Positions 25,901 to 35,626 of a stretch of DNA of 64,000 nucleotides are shown here, one piece after another. The stretch spans positions 103,403 through 167,402 of the forward strand of contig NZ_JAIOAP010000018.1 of the NCBI RefSeq assembly GCF_021190915.1, read 5' to 3'. Below the pieces are notes generated by a model. The model was not told the origin of the DNA and did not search any database. It was given only the letters and a program-made list of their open reading frames with translations. Both the position numbers and the translations under genes were made by a program. This DNA comes from Cohnella silvisoli. Its GTDB lineage: Bacteria; Bacillota; Bacilli; Paenibacillales; Paenibacillaceae. How positions within the stretch are numbered: position 1 is the first letter of the stretch; each line of letters starts with the position of its first letter.

Positions 25901-28900
25901 CCCCCGCGATTGCTCTTTGGCCCAAGCTTTATGGGTATGACAAGGAGAACGATACCGAAGCCACAACTTTAGAGTCGCTTATATCGGCGAAAACACTTTC
26001 GCGTCGGTTGGGCGTGACCTACAAAGAGCTCGCCGAGCTTATCAAGACGGAGTTCGTGAATCCAAGGTTGAACACGTTAGTTATGCTGCGCAAATTGGGC
26101 GTAGAAGTGAGCGATGTGTTCCGCTACAAGAAACACGAAGATTACATACCTCTCACGCCAGAGGAAGAAGCGGAATTAGTAAACCGGCTAACTCAGCTAA
26201 CCGAGAAGTTCCAACCCCCATTCAATGCTAGCAAATGGTTGGATGATTCGTGGGAGGACCGCTCGTTCGAGAAAATTCTGGTGTTGCGAGACGCTGACGC
26301 CGGTTGCGATTTTGATCAAACGACAGTGTGTTATGCCAATCCGAATGACCCTGTGCAGCCGCTAGACTTTGTTAAGCTGAACCTGTTCGTGCGGTTATGG
26401 AAACGGCTCGGTTGGACGATGGAAGAGACCGATCTCGCTTTGCAAACCTTTTTCATCTTGCCAGAGGATGATGTCATCAGCGACGAGGCTTTAGGAAATG
26501 CGATGAAGACCGCACTCATTTATCTCGCGCATCTTAAGGAGCTTAATGAACTCATCAACGTAGGCAAAAATAGCCGGATCAAGCTGCTAACGTTATGGGC
26601 CGGCTTGCCAACTAAGGGCAAAAACTCGCTATATGCGCAATTGTTTTTAACCCGCAAGAGTGATGTCATTTTCGATGACCCGTTGGGCAACTACCTTAGC
26701 AATCCTAACGTGCAGCTTATCGATCACTTGCAGGCGCTGCAAGCTGCACTGAATTTGACCGCGGACGAGATCTCGCAAATTTTGCAGGACGGCAATAAAG
26801 GAGACGAGGGCGATGTGACGAAAGCAAAGCTTTCGCTGGCTAATGTCTCCCTTCTTCATCGTTATGGGCTTCTGGCTAAAGCATTAAAAATGTCCATATC
26901 CGAACTGATCTCTTTGAAGGTGATGAGCGGATTAAACCCGTTTCATCCCCTAAGCTCGGACGTGCTGAACGATATCCAAGACGATATCCCGCTCCAGCAC
27001 ACGATTGAATTTGTACGTCGCGCGAAACAGCTGAAATCCAGCACATTTTCGATCAGCGATCTCGAATACTTATTTCGACATCGTGTTGATCCTCTCGGTA
27101 AATATCGGGAAGACGTCGATGCTAGATTGGCATGGATGGGGACGTTATCTGCGAAGTTGCGGACAATTGCAAGCGACTTTGCTGTGCCATCGAGCGCGGA
27201 CAGCATAAGCGATGATGCGCTGCGGCAAAAGCTGGCTATGGCGTTTGCGCCCGATGTGGTGGAGATGCTGCTCGATAAAGTCGCTTATAGCGCGACGAAA
27301 GAAAACGTAGTTCCAAACAGTCGCCTTGACCCGAACACTTACGGGAAAAACGGAGTGAGCGTTTCCTACGACGAGACGCGCGAGCGGCAACAAGTGACTT
27401 ACGTGGGCGTATTGACCGCCGCTGCTAAAAACGTCTTACTGAATCTTTTTCCACAACCAGCGTTTGATGATCAAGCTGCCATTGAAGCGCGAAATACGAT
27501 TTCAGATCTGCTCGATGAAATTGTGTTGAAGTCAACAGACCAATACAGGGTGTTCTTCGACATGAACTTCGACGTTGAGCTACTGAACTTTGACGATTTC
27601 TTCGGAGCAGAGGTGACCGAGACGCGAGAGAATAAGCGCCTGAACCTAGTGAAGAAGATATTGCCGTTCTTGCAAGCGAAGTTGGCGCGTCAGGCGATTT
27701 GGCAAACGATGACGACGCAGACCGGCGGCGATCCGGCGTTGATCGAATATTTGCTCACAAACAGCAATGCTCTCTCTTTGCCTGACTCAACCAATGAGTC
27801 CCTGACGGCACGGTTTGAGGGATTGGGAAAGAGCGGATTTACGTTATTGCTAACGCCGACAGATCTTAATAAACAGCCCTTCAAGTTACTAGATGAGAGG
27901 TTGAAGATAAAGGAATCCGACAAGTGCAATAAGGCGCAATGGAAAGGCTGCATCGAGGTTCCCCAGAGCGGAGCATACCGTTTCTTTGCCCATCTAGGTA
28001 AAAAGGGAGCAAAGGTACATTTGCGTATCGACAGTGCCGTTGAACCGATACTGTCCGGTACGGCTGCGAACGATGACGCGCAACTGAGCGGGTTCATCGA
28101 TATGAAGTCGGGTACGTTATATGCCGTTACGCTGGATGCAAGCGACTTGCAAGACGGGGCGTTTCAATTGCTTATTAAAGGAGAAACGACGACTAAATGC
28201 CCCTTCAATCAGCTTGTGGCGATGATCCCGCATGATGAGTTGGATGGAGCCACGCGCGCCTATGCGATGTTAACCAAAACATCGCAGCTTGCGCAAGAAC
28301 TTGGCTTAAGCGAGCGGGACGTGCGCCATATTCTGGCGTATGCTGCGGACTTTGGCGGAGTGGACTGGCGGTTGTTGCCCATACAAGAGCCCGGGGTAGT
28401 CGACTCTTCCGTAGCGCTCTTCAATGGATTTCTACGATTACTGGATTATGCCACTCTTAAGAGAGACATGGCGGGCGGAGGCGATGATCTAATTGCCGTA
28501 TTCGAGGAAGCGCATCGCCTATCGACAAATCAGCCTGACATCGTGAAGGAATTGTGCCTACAAATTGCAACCATGACACGGCGCAAATCTGAAGGGATAC
28601 AAGCTGCTGCAACTGTATTGAAAATGACGGAAGCTTTGCATTTTGCGGATGCGTCGCGAATGGAACGTTTATGGCAAGCATTGCAGATCGTGGAGAAGTA
28701 CGGCGTGTCGGTGGTGACGTTGAAGAGATGGCTCACCCCGCGACCGGATGCTTCCGTGGCCATGGATGTGCGCAATACGATCAAGGCCCGTTATGAACCG
28801 GAGATATGGCAGCGTATCGCCAAAGGGATCTTCGATCCGTTACGTCAACTTCAACGTGATGCACTTGTCGCGCGTATTATGTACATGAATGAAGAGTTGG

Positions 28901-30522
28901 ACAGCGAGGAGAAGCTGTTCGAATATTTTCTGATCGACCCCGGCACGGAGCCGGTTGTGCAAACTTCGCGACTGAGGTTGGCGATCTCCTCCTTACAGAC
29001 ATTCATTCAACGTTGTTTCTTGAACCTGGAAAAGCGGGTGCATCCTTCTGTGCTTAATACGCAGCATTGGAGTTGGATGAAACGTTATCGGGTGTGGGAG
29101 GCCAATCGCAAAATTTTTCTTTATCCCGAGAACTGGCTGGAACCAGAGTGGCGCGACGACAAAACGCATTTGTATCAGGAGCTGGAAAGCAGCTTATTAC
29201 AGGGTGATGTCACGAACCAACTGGCCGAGGATGCCTTGTACGTGTACTTAAAGAAGCTCGACCAGTTGGCGCGGCTGGAAATCGTCACTATGCATGCCGA
29301 GGAGAGACCGCCCGGTCCGCCGATCATGCACGTAATCGGACGCACTTATCTGTTTCCGCATCAATACTTTTATCGCAAATACGCGAATCAGATGTGGACG
29401 CCGTGGGAACCGATTTCGGTAGAAATAGATGGAGATCATGTGGTGGCCGTCATGTGGCGAGAACGTCTACATTTGTTCTGGTTGACCTTTATGGAGAAGG
29501 TAGAGGAGTCAAAAGACGGACCCCAATCCATGCAAAAAGGCCCGACCGGAGGGCTAGGTCTAAACATTCTAGTCTCGGAAACAGCGACTGTCTCGAAAGG
29601 GGCGGCGAAGAGAATACTGGATACTCAATTGAACTGGTCCGAATACGATCAGGGCGCATGGACACCGCGCGAATCCAGCGGGTTTGGCAATACGCTGCCT
29701 ATTACGACTTCATTCGATGCCAGCAAGGTCATGATTACCGTATCCAAGGAGAACGACCCAGAGACAGGCGCTGATACCATCGTCTGGATCAATATGAATT
29801 TGAACGTAAGCAACTTAAAACTCAAACAATGTTTCCGTGTGGCGAGCAGAAATTCGCGTCCGCAGTTCATGCAGAAACCCGGAAAGATCATTCCTGCCTC
29901 GCCTTACTCTTACAAAGAAGTTATCCATAACCGTTACAAAGGGTCAGGGCCATTAGCGGTAACGTTCGTACAGAGTATAGAAACGACGGATGGGGTCGTG
30001 AAAGCCACACCGCCCGCGCCGCAAACCATTTTATCCAAAGGCGGCTCTTACAATCTATTGCCGACAAACAATCAATTGCATTTTCCTAACGAGGAGTTCG
30101 CGTCGCTTATCAGCCCATCCTTTTATGCCGATGATTTGTACACCTTTTTCGTGGAGCCATCGCTAACGGAGACGACCGTGGACAGGTGGGAAGGCTACAC
30201 GATAACTCACCACTCACAACGACCCAAGTGGATCGATTTCGTCGAGCGTCAGCCCCATCTTCTTACACCGGTCATTCCGCCAAAATATAACCAAGAGGTT
30301 TTTAAGCTTCCCGAATATATACCCGACTTTATTGATCCGTTAGCGCTGCATGAGATCCAATCCCATGTGGATGAGCTAACACATCCCAACATCGGCGTTC
30401 AGTATGGCGATACCATCATAGGTTCTTCGGGCCGCATACATAACCTCGACAACATGACCGATATCGTCACTAGCATTGGTGGCAGCATCAATCTGAGAAA
30501 TAGAGGTGCAGGTTCATGGTGA
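22930..30522 (+). CDS. Tc toxin TcA subunit, N-terminal part
   Basis: First half of the pentameric receptor-binding and injection subunit, 2530 residues. The N-terminus has two peptidoglycan-binding-like repeats (QGSEVGDLQAAL; VRSLHEQLHSLG...FGVGTRDALLQLQ), then a transthyretin-like beta domain (about 220-300). The Tc signature YCECDHCRSVLSPAAYLVDL is near residue 785 (VRP1 region), and neuraminidase-like and ABC-toxin-N regions come towards the end (about 2030 on). ATG 22930 is chosen because AGGAGG (22918-22923) is 6 bases away; frames starting earlier run inside the BC gene. It lacks the channel and TcB-binding end, which the next gene supplies. Confidence 0.9.
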   Translation: MNKITFPLEHGKQGSEVGDLQAALQLFLDKSILLENEEGMRREYSYGLRRENAEQIYSDYTSKLVSIFQEERRLEAHGKVDEQTANAMNAILRNLGLLNVEGWTQVVEALNTQGQTLSAISLGTDRLASIDEKIGTLGKAPLISFNTRGKAVRSLHEQLHSLGVSLPANETAEGIFGVGTRDALLQLQAKHDLVRTGLFDDATRNALAIAVGSVSQPRRVEGRILLDNGLPASRVKLSIVHKGFGEDAVVLGETETDERGFYALPYDTNGTAANIEVRTFDANSNEVRLSNPKVNADRSEVINLVAPSTVISQANEFALMASDLGRFVGSDLSKLALAQESEERQDLTLLHQSTDWDARLIARASSAAQLNAVTGISHEALYGVIRAGLPDDPEALSMVSPEAFATALKRANEASVIALDAEQMAAANQVFEQFAMDKRRNMIVPGMLSNVGDMLDQVRMEPDHKAVFEKLVLMHDGEDEELWVEAKAQGIPRERIADMQLQGKLAYLTLNNAPLTKALQDELGSQDNLAQLVEKDLYKQDEWVDRLHRMAYDDGTLNPDKVAKLIPAAYTHKDINDRVTAYANDLARKVRQSFPTHVISRMLAKDDLTLGAQHAEMKAPVQSLLNNAVTKGFQLGRTPVGQFLMQHGETLFDGFTEDDKQLAETGVKLLTRAYQMTPNDESMTKLLALGFTSARQVASIPKAEFVGRYAKDFGSSSETTVIWDKSVQITSSTFNIFTLAKKLDSTPPIHAITGNSERHEKSKEELKSSLLKAYPTMESLFGSLDYCECDHCRSVLSPAAYLVDLLRFIDPIEQDWKLTLDSWAFKHNGRTYTGPDYHFMKPYDALIQRRPDLPHLPLTCENTNTALPYIDLVNEILEYYVANDQMDEKAVRDTGEATSAELIAEPHNLIPLAYDTLKDANYPLTLPFDLWLETVRRFCAYFETPFWKVLDTFRPSDNLFAPASNPEAYYRASIFAEYVGLSPKEYDIYAAPAIALWPKLYGYDKENDTEATTLESLISAKTLSRRLGVTYKELAELIKTEFVNPRLNTLVMLRKLGVEVSDVFRYKKHEDYIPLTPEEEAELVNRLTQLTEKFQPPFNASKWLDDSWEDRSFEKILVLRDADAGCDFDQTTVCYANPNDPVQPLDFVKLNLFVRLWKRLGWTMEETDLALQTFFILPEDDVISDEALGNAMKTALIYLAHLKELNELINVGKNSRIKLLTLWAGLPTKGKNSLYAQLFLTRKSDVIFDDPLGNYLSNPNVQLIDHLQALQAALNLTADEISQILQDGNKGDEGDVTKAKLSLANVSLLHRYGLLAKALKMSISELISLKVMSGLNPFHPLSSDVLNDIQDDIPLQHTIEFVRRAKQLKSSTFSISDLEYLFRHRVDPLGKYREDVDARLAWMGTLSAKLRTIASDFAVPSSADSISDDALRQKLAMAFAPDVVEMLLDKVAYSATKENVVPNSRLDPNTYGKNGVSVSYDETRERQQVTYVGVLTAAAKNVLLNLFPQPAFDDQAAIEARNTISDLLDEIVLKSTDQYRVFFDMNFDVELLNFDDFFGAEVTETRENKRLNLVKKILPFLQAKLARQAIWQTMTTQTGGDPALIEYLLTNSNALSLPDSTNESLTARFEGLGKSGFTLLLTPTDLNKQPFKLLDERLKIKESDKCNKAQWKGCIEVPQSGAYRFFAHLGKKGAKVHLRIDSAVEPILSGTAANDDAQLSGFIDMKSGTLYAVTLDASDLQDGAFQLLIKGETTTKCPFNQLVAMIPHDELDGATRAYAMLTKTSQLAQELGLSERDVRHILAYAADFGGVDWRLLPIQEPGVVDSSVALFNGFLRLLDYATLKRDMAGGGDDLIAVFEEAHRLSTNQPDIVKELCLQIATMTRRKSEGIQAAATVLKMTEALHFADASRMERLWQALQIVEKYGVSVVTLKRWLTPRPDASVAMDVRNTIKARYEPEIWQRIAKGIFDPLRQLQRDALVARIMYMNEELDSEEKLFEYFLIDPGTEPVVQTSRLRLAISSLQTFIQRCFLNLEKRVHPSVLNTQHWSWMKRYRVWEANRKIFLYPENWLEPEWRDDKTHLYQELESSLLQGDVTNQLAEDALYVYLKKLDQLARLEIVTMHAEERPPGPPIMHVIGRTYLFPHQYFYRKYANQMWTPWEPISVEIDGDHVVAVMWRERLHLFWLTFMEKVEESKDGPQSMQKGPTGGLGLNILVSETATVSKGAAKRILDTQLNWSEYDQGAWTPRESSGFGNTLPITTSFDASKVMITVSKENDPETGADTIVWINMNLNVSNLKLKQCFRVASRNSRPQFMQKPGKIIPASPYSYKEVIHNRYKGSGPLAVTFVQSIETTDGVVKATPPAPQTILSKGGSYNLLPTNNQLHFPNEEFASLISPSFYADDLYTFFVEPSLTETTVDRWEGYTITHHSQRPKWIDFVERQPHLLTPVIPPKYNQEVFKLPEYIPDFIDPLALHEIQSHVDELTHPNIGVQYGDTIIGSSGRIHNLDNMTDIVTSIGGSINLRNRGAGSW

Positions 30523-33500
30523 ATGACACGAAAGGTACTTATGCAGCCCCTTTTCACGGGTTGATCGATTCAAGTGCCATCCATTATCTAGGGTCCATGG
30601 AGGATGTGGCAGAGACTGAGACAGGTGTGCATCACACCGTGACCCAAACACGTTCGTTAAGTTATCGCTTCTATCCGCACTTTCACCCTTACGTGAATGA
30701 ATTGGCCAGGAGATTGATCGAGAAATCCGTAACGGGATTGCAAGCTGCGGACACCGATTATAAGTCGAACGACGACGGCACTTTTCAGACGCAGCCGTTC
30801 AGTTATCGGATTGCATTGCCGATCGGACTGACATTGATCTTGCCCAAGCCCGGCCAACCGACGGAGACAGAAGTGATTAAGCTGCCCGGGAGCGTTGCGG
30901 TTACTCTTCCCGATGGGGTCAAGATCAAGCTCGCCAACGGTAACGAGGCGATATTACCAGGTTGTGTCATCGCCAATGATGCTGAGCGGGGCACGCGGGT
31001 CGTACAAGATGATGGTCTTACAGCAGACCTAGCAGATGGCGAAGTCGTCTTACTCGCCTCTGCGGCTAAAGTGACTTTACCCGAAAAGAGCATCATCATC
31101 GGCGATGATGGTTTTCAGCGCAAGCTTACCGAGTCATGTATCGTAGAAGTGCCGATGGGGACGAACGTGAGTCTGTTGGGAGGAAAACCTCTTCCCACTT
31201 TGTACAAGACGATATTTACGGAGTCGCGATATGCTCCGTCCGATCTGGTGCAGCAGCCTTACCCGGTAAGCGACCTCGACTTTACTTCCAGTGGCGCTTA
31301 CTCCGTCTATAACTGGGAATTGTTCTATCATGTCCCGCTTGCGGTAGCCATTCATTTAAGCAATAATCAACGCTTCGAGGAAGCCCAGCGCTGGTTTCAT
31401 TTCATCTTTGATCCTACGGACAGCAGCGACGGTCCGACGCCGGAACGATTCTGGAAAGTGAAGCCGTTCCAGTTTACAGAAGTCAAACAGATAGAAGACA
31501 TTCTCTTGAATTTGTCCTCGGACGCTGACTCGAAGCTGAAGGATGACACGATCAGCAGCATCGGCGCATGGAAAGATGCACCGTTTCGCCCCCACCTGGT
31601 TGCGCGCTTCCGCCAAACGCCATACATGTTTAAGGCAGTGATGGCTTATCTGGACAATCTGATCGCGTGGGGGGATGACCTGTTCCGCCAGGATACGGGT
31701 GAGTCGATCAGCGAGGCGACGCAGATTTACGTGTTGGCAGCATTGATTCTAGGCGAGCGTCCGCAACCCGTACCTAAAAAAAGCTCGATGGTACCGCTCA
31801 CCTATGCAAGCGCACGTCATAAGTGGGACGAGTTCGGCAACACGCTGGAGAAGATAGAAAGCGAAATTCCGTTTGATTTGTCGGCTTTTCCCACGGCCGG
31901 TGGTGCAAGCGATCAATTCGCGACTCTAAGCAGCATCGGCACTTCGTTATATTTCTGCGTGCCGCGTAACGACAAGCTAATGAGCTATTGGGATACGGCA
32001 GCCGACCGTCTGTTCAAAATCCGTAATAGCCTTAACTTGCAAGGCCTTTTCCGCCAATTGCCGTTATTCGAGCCGCCTATCGATCCGGCTTTATTGGCGC
32101 GCGCAACAGCGGCAGGATTGGACGTGGGCGCGGTAATCGCAGGAATCAATCAACCGCTGCCGCTGGTTCGCTTCCAACTGCTTGTACAGAAAGCCGGGGA
32201 AATTTGCCAAGAAGTCAAATCCTTGGGCAACAACCTGCTTTCGGCGATAGAGAAGGAAGACAATGAGGCGCTGGCGATCCTCCGGGCCAGACATGAGAAG
32301 GAGATTCTCGGTTTAGTCTATACAGTTAAGTATGCACAGTGGCAGGAATCGATAAAGAATTGCGAAGGGCTGGAAACTTCGCTTGCTAATGCTGCACAGC
32401 GTTACATCTATTATGAACGCATGTTAGGCAAACAAGAGAGCGATATCGTATTTCCGGAGATTGATGCCCTGAATGCGGAGTTATTGGAAAAGTTAAAGTT
32501 CATGAGCGACGAACCTGACATGCAACGCCGTCCTGTTGAAATCGACATTGCGAAGGATTTGGGGGACTCGGGAGGAAAGATCGTAAACCGTTACGAGGCA
32601 GAGGAATTGGAGAAGTCGGGGCAAGCGCGAGACATTCAAGATATGATCAAAATTTTGAACCTTTCGGCTCAAGGCTTATCCTTGATTCCCGATTTTAAGA
32701 TCAATCTTCATTTTTGGGGATTAGGGGGATCTTCCGATATTTCTGGCGGCTCCAAGCTCTCTCAGGTTAGTCGATTTGCGGCTAACGTCGCCCTCGCATA
32801 TGCCGATCGCTTAAGCTATGAAGCGGGCCGTGCTGCTAAGATCGGTTCTTACGCCCGTCGGGAGCAGGACTGGGTGCAGATGAGCAATGCTGCCGTTGGC
32901 GAGATCAACCAAATTTTCAAGCAACTGCGGGCAGCGCAAATTCGCGAGAGTATTTCCGAGCGAGAATGGCACAATCACAAACGGCAAATGGAGCATTCGC
33001 AGGAGATTGAAGACTTCTTGACCAACGAGAAAAACGGTAAGAAAACGAATCAGGCGTTCTACGCGTGGTTGAAGCGCGAGGTGCGCGGCATGTATACGCA
33101 AGTGTTCCAATTTGCATTCGATGTGGCTAAGAAAGCGGAGCGCGCGTTGCAGCACGAACTGGGAAAGCCCGATCTGACGTTCTTGCAATTCGGCTACATG
33201 TCCGGCAAAGAAGGTTTGTTGGCAGGTGAAAAGCTTTATCTCGACTTGAAACGAATGGAAATGGCTTATCACGAATTAAATCAACGCGAATATGAGCTAA
33301 CGAAACACGTCAGTCTGTTTCAGATCGACCCGATGGCTTTGCTGCAGCTTCGCACGACGGGGAGCTGTACGGTTTCTCTGCCCGAGGAGCTGTTCGATAT
33401 GGATGGGCCAGGTCATTACTTCCGCCGTATAAAAACCGTAGCCGTCAGCATCCCTTGCGTAGCGGGTCCGTACAGCTCGGTAAATTGCACGCTGATGCTG

Positions 33501-34265
33501 ACCAAGAGCTCGATTCGCAAAGAGGTGAGCATTGGGGATGGCTATGCGCGTCAAGGCGCCGAAGATAATCGGTTTAGCGATCACTATGGCAGCTTGCAAG
33601 CGATCGTGACGAGTTCGGCCCAGAACGATAGCGGTCTGTTCGAAACGAATCTTCGCGATGAACGGTATTTACCATTCGAGAACTCGGGTGTCATAAGCGA
33701 ATGGCAGCTAGAGCTGCCGAGCGAGCCTCGCCAGTTTGATTATAATTCGATCAGCGACGTCATCTTGCATATCCGTTACACGGCGCGCGAGGGCGGCGTT
33801 CCCTTACGTAAGGGTGCTACCGATAATGTGAAGTCATTGATTAGGGAAGCCCAGGCACCGGGGTCCGTTCGACTGTTCTCCGTGCGCCACGAGTTCCCGA
33901 CCGAGTGGGCAAAATTCCTCAATCAAACGCCGTCCTGCAACCAGCGATTCGAGCTTATGCTCACCTTACGACCGGAGCATTTCCCGTTCTGGAGCGAGGG
34001 ACGAGTGAAGATGCAACGGATCGACATGATTGCGCGCACTGGAGATACGGCTTCTTCCAGCTTGGACGTCTTTGAAACGGCTGAAGGGGAAGATAAGACG
34101 ACATTAATGAAATATACGATCATGGGCAGCCTGCTCGTTGGAAAATTCAGCGGTGCAGCAGAAGAAATCGTTTTGCCTGATAAGACCGAGAGTAAGCTGA
34201 AGCTCTTTTTCGACAAAAAAGGGATTGCAGATCTCTGGATTGCGGTGACATGGAGCAGTCAATAA
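30516..34265 (+). CDS. Tc toxin TcA subunit, C-terminal part (channel and TcB-binding)
   Basis: Second half of TcA, 1249 residues, overlapping the first by 7 bases, which suggests coupled translation. FHPYVNELARRL near the N-terminus continues the TcA shell. Residues about 109-228 are an unusual hydrophobic/acidic beta repeat (LPGSVAVTLPDGVKIKL and similar). WELFYHVPLAVAIHLSNNQRF, the EEAQRWFHFIFDPT segment, a long helical channel region and the C-terminal TcB-binding domain (FRRIKTVAVSIPCVAGPY) follow. Together the two parts equal one full TcA; the Photorhabdus TcaA/TcaB pair is split in a comparable way. Confidence 0.88.
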   Translation: MVNDTKGTYAAPFHGLIDSSAIHYLGSMEDVAETETGVHHTVTQTRSLSYRFYPHFHPYVNELARRLIEKSVTGLQAADTDYKSNDDGTFQTQPFSYRIALPIGLTLILPKPGQPTETEVIKLPGSVAVTLPDGVKIKLANGNEAILPGCVIANDAERGTRVVQDDGLTADLADGEVVLLASAAKVTLPEKSIIIGDDGFQRKLTESCIVEVPMGTNVSLLGGKPLPTLYKTIFTESRYAPSDLVQQPYPVSDLDFTSSGAYSVYNWELFYHVPLAVAIHLSNNQRFEEAQRWFHFIFDPTDSSDGPTPERFWKVKPFQFTEVKQIEDILLNLSSDADSKLKDDTISSIGAWKDAPFRPHLVARFRQTPYMFKAVMAYLDNLIAWGDDLFRQDTGESISEATQIYVLAALILGERPQPVPKKSSMVPLTYASARHKWDEFGNTLEKIESEIPFDLSAFPTAGGASDQFATLSSIGTSLYFCVPRNDKLMSYWDTAADRLFKIRNSLNLQGLFRQLPLFEPPIDPALLARATAAGLDVGAVIAGINQPLPLVRFQLLVQKAGEICQEVKSLGNNLLSAIEKEDNEALAILRARHEKEILGLVYTVKYAQWQESIKNCEGLETSLANAAQRYIYYERMLGKQESDIVFPEIDALNAELLEKLKFMSDEPDMQRRPVEIDIAKDLGDSGGKIVNRYEAEELEKSGQARDIQDMIKILNLSAQGLSLIPDFKINLHFWGLGGSSDISGGSKLSQVSRFAANVALAYADRLSYEAGRAAKIGSYARREQDWVQMSNAAVGEINQIFKQLRAAQIRESISEREWHNHKRQMEHSQEIEDFLTNEKNGKKTNQAFYAWLKREVRGMYTQVFQFAFDVAKKAERALQHELGKPDLTFLQFGYMSGKEGLLAGEKLYLDLKRMEMAYHELNQREYELTKHVSLFQIDPMALLQLRTTGSCTVSLPEELFDMDGPGHYFRRIKTVAVSIPCVAGPYSSVNCTLMLTKSSIRKEVSIGDGYARQGAEDNRFSDHYGSLQAIVTSSAQNDSGLFETNLRDERYLPFENSGVISEWQLELPSEPRQFDYNSISDVILHIRYTAREGGVPLRKGATDNVKSLIREAQAPGSVRLFSVRHEFPTEWAKFLNQTPSCNQRFELMLTLRPEHFPFWSEGRVKMQRIDMIARTGDTASSSLDVFETAEGEDKTTLMKYTIMGSLLVGKFSGAAEEIVLPDKTESKLKLFFDKKGIADLWIAVTWSSQ

Positions 34266-34292
34266 CGGGTTGATCTTGCGCCAAAAAGAGGC

Positions 34293-34326
34293 CATTATCC
34301 GGGAGTTCAGAGTCCTGATAATGGCC
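34293..34326 (+). terminator. Hairpin after the Tc operon
   Basis: GGCCATTAT pairs with ATAATGGCC, extended inward by CGGGA/TCCTG, followed by GTTATTTCTATTT. The tail is not a clean T-run, so termination may be partial. The ATG of the decayed gene at 34321 lies in the 3' arm. Confidence 0.5.
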
Positions 34327-35434
34327 GTTATTTCTATTTGGAATTACCCGCCGGTCGTCATCACCAAAGAGAAGGCGCTGAGGGATAATGATCAATTGAA
34401 ATTTAACGACACGATTGATAATAACCCGATTACGCGTTGGGCTAGAAACCGTCTTGGCATTATCCAGATGAATAAGTGGATTCTCTCGGACGAGAATCAG
34501 GCGCTGGCTACGAGAATCAAGCTGGCCTTGTCGAGCGACGAGGAGCTTCCTGACGTCTTGTTTATATTGGACAAGGATATTCCGGAGCTGCTCAGCGTTC
34601 TGTTGGAATCAGGCAAAGTGATTGATCTGGAAGAAGCCTTCAACACCTACGCGCCGACTCGCATCAAAGAGGCATATAAGAAAAAAATTCCGAGGTATTG
34701 AAGACGGTTACTTACAAAGGGGGAATATGGGGCATTCCGCAAATATCCGACGACAAGGTCGGCTCTCCGATTATATGGATCCGTCAGGATTGGCTGGACC
34801 GGCTGGGCCGGACGGCAAGATCAGCAAGATTGGCTCGCAGGTTTCGTATGGCGCCTATTTTTTCCGCAAGGGATTCTCGCATATGGATGCCGTATTTGCC
34901 TATATGGATCAGGTATACGGGGTATTAATCGAAGATTTGGATTCCGACTTTGCCGAAGGCTACGCGGAAGGCTACGATTATATAAAGCGGGACGGGCAAA
35001 TTATTTATGATTTCCGAGTATCTACCAGCACGATCGCCAACTTTTTTCTCGTCTCGCCGGGAAGTACTCCACCCCATGTCATGCAAGGGGGAAGCCTGGA
35101 AAGCCGAGTGCTGCGGGGCAGCACGAATACCCATTATGAGCGGAAAATGGCCAGTACGACATCGCGGCGTTACTTGGAAGGGCTTAAAGTCGGAGCTATC
35201 CAAGTGGCTTATTCACACAGCAATAAGTTCGTCGGGCGATATACGCCTACAATGAATCTGAAGTGGACGCTGCTGAAGAAGCTGGAGAAGGAAACGATGC
35301 TGAAGATCGTATACGGCAATTTGCCGGTCGAAGCTTTCGATGACTTTATCAGACAGTGGAATGAAAGAGGAGGAGAGGACATAACCCGAGAAGTTAACGA
35401 ATGGGATCAATCGGTCAACGTTACCCGTAAATAG
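34321..35434 (+). pseudogene. Broken extracellular solute-binding protein (LplA/YtcQ type)
   Basis: Three frames join into one family-like protein. 34321-34687 gives WNYPPVVITKEKALRD to LEEAFNTYAPTRIKEAYK. After a run of seven A (34681-34687) a frame change gives KNSEVLKTVTYKGGIWGIP and IIWIRQDWLDRLG up to about 34800. A third frame from about 34800 gives GPDGKISKIGSQVSYGAY to the end (FIRQWNERGGEDITREVNEW). The lipoprotein signal peptide is absent and a middle block between WLDRLG and GPDGKIS seems deleted. Intact relatives are membrane-anchored sugar-binding lipoproteins of ABC importers. It starts 55 bases after the toxin operon, so the locus boundary probably runs through it. Confidence 0.75.
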
Positions 35435-35626
35435 TTATAGCAGAAGTGCGGATTCAGGATGGTCGGAGTCGAAGTCCCGGTATTCGTAAAAGTCGGGAGA
35501 ACAACTAGGTGAAAATACCTAGGAGTAATAACCAGTGTTGACCAAAAGCATGACGCCAGTAACTTGTAAAATGATGTCAGTTTGAACTAAGCTAGAGACA
35601 ATACAATCTATTAATGAGGTGTTGTC

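Noticed and set aside
34622..34800. A separate gene starting at 34622 or 34727
   Set aside because: Protein similarity only begins near 34800 and continues the solute-binding fold of the upstream frames, so the pieces are one broken gene.
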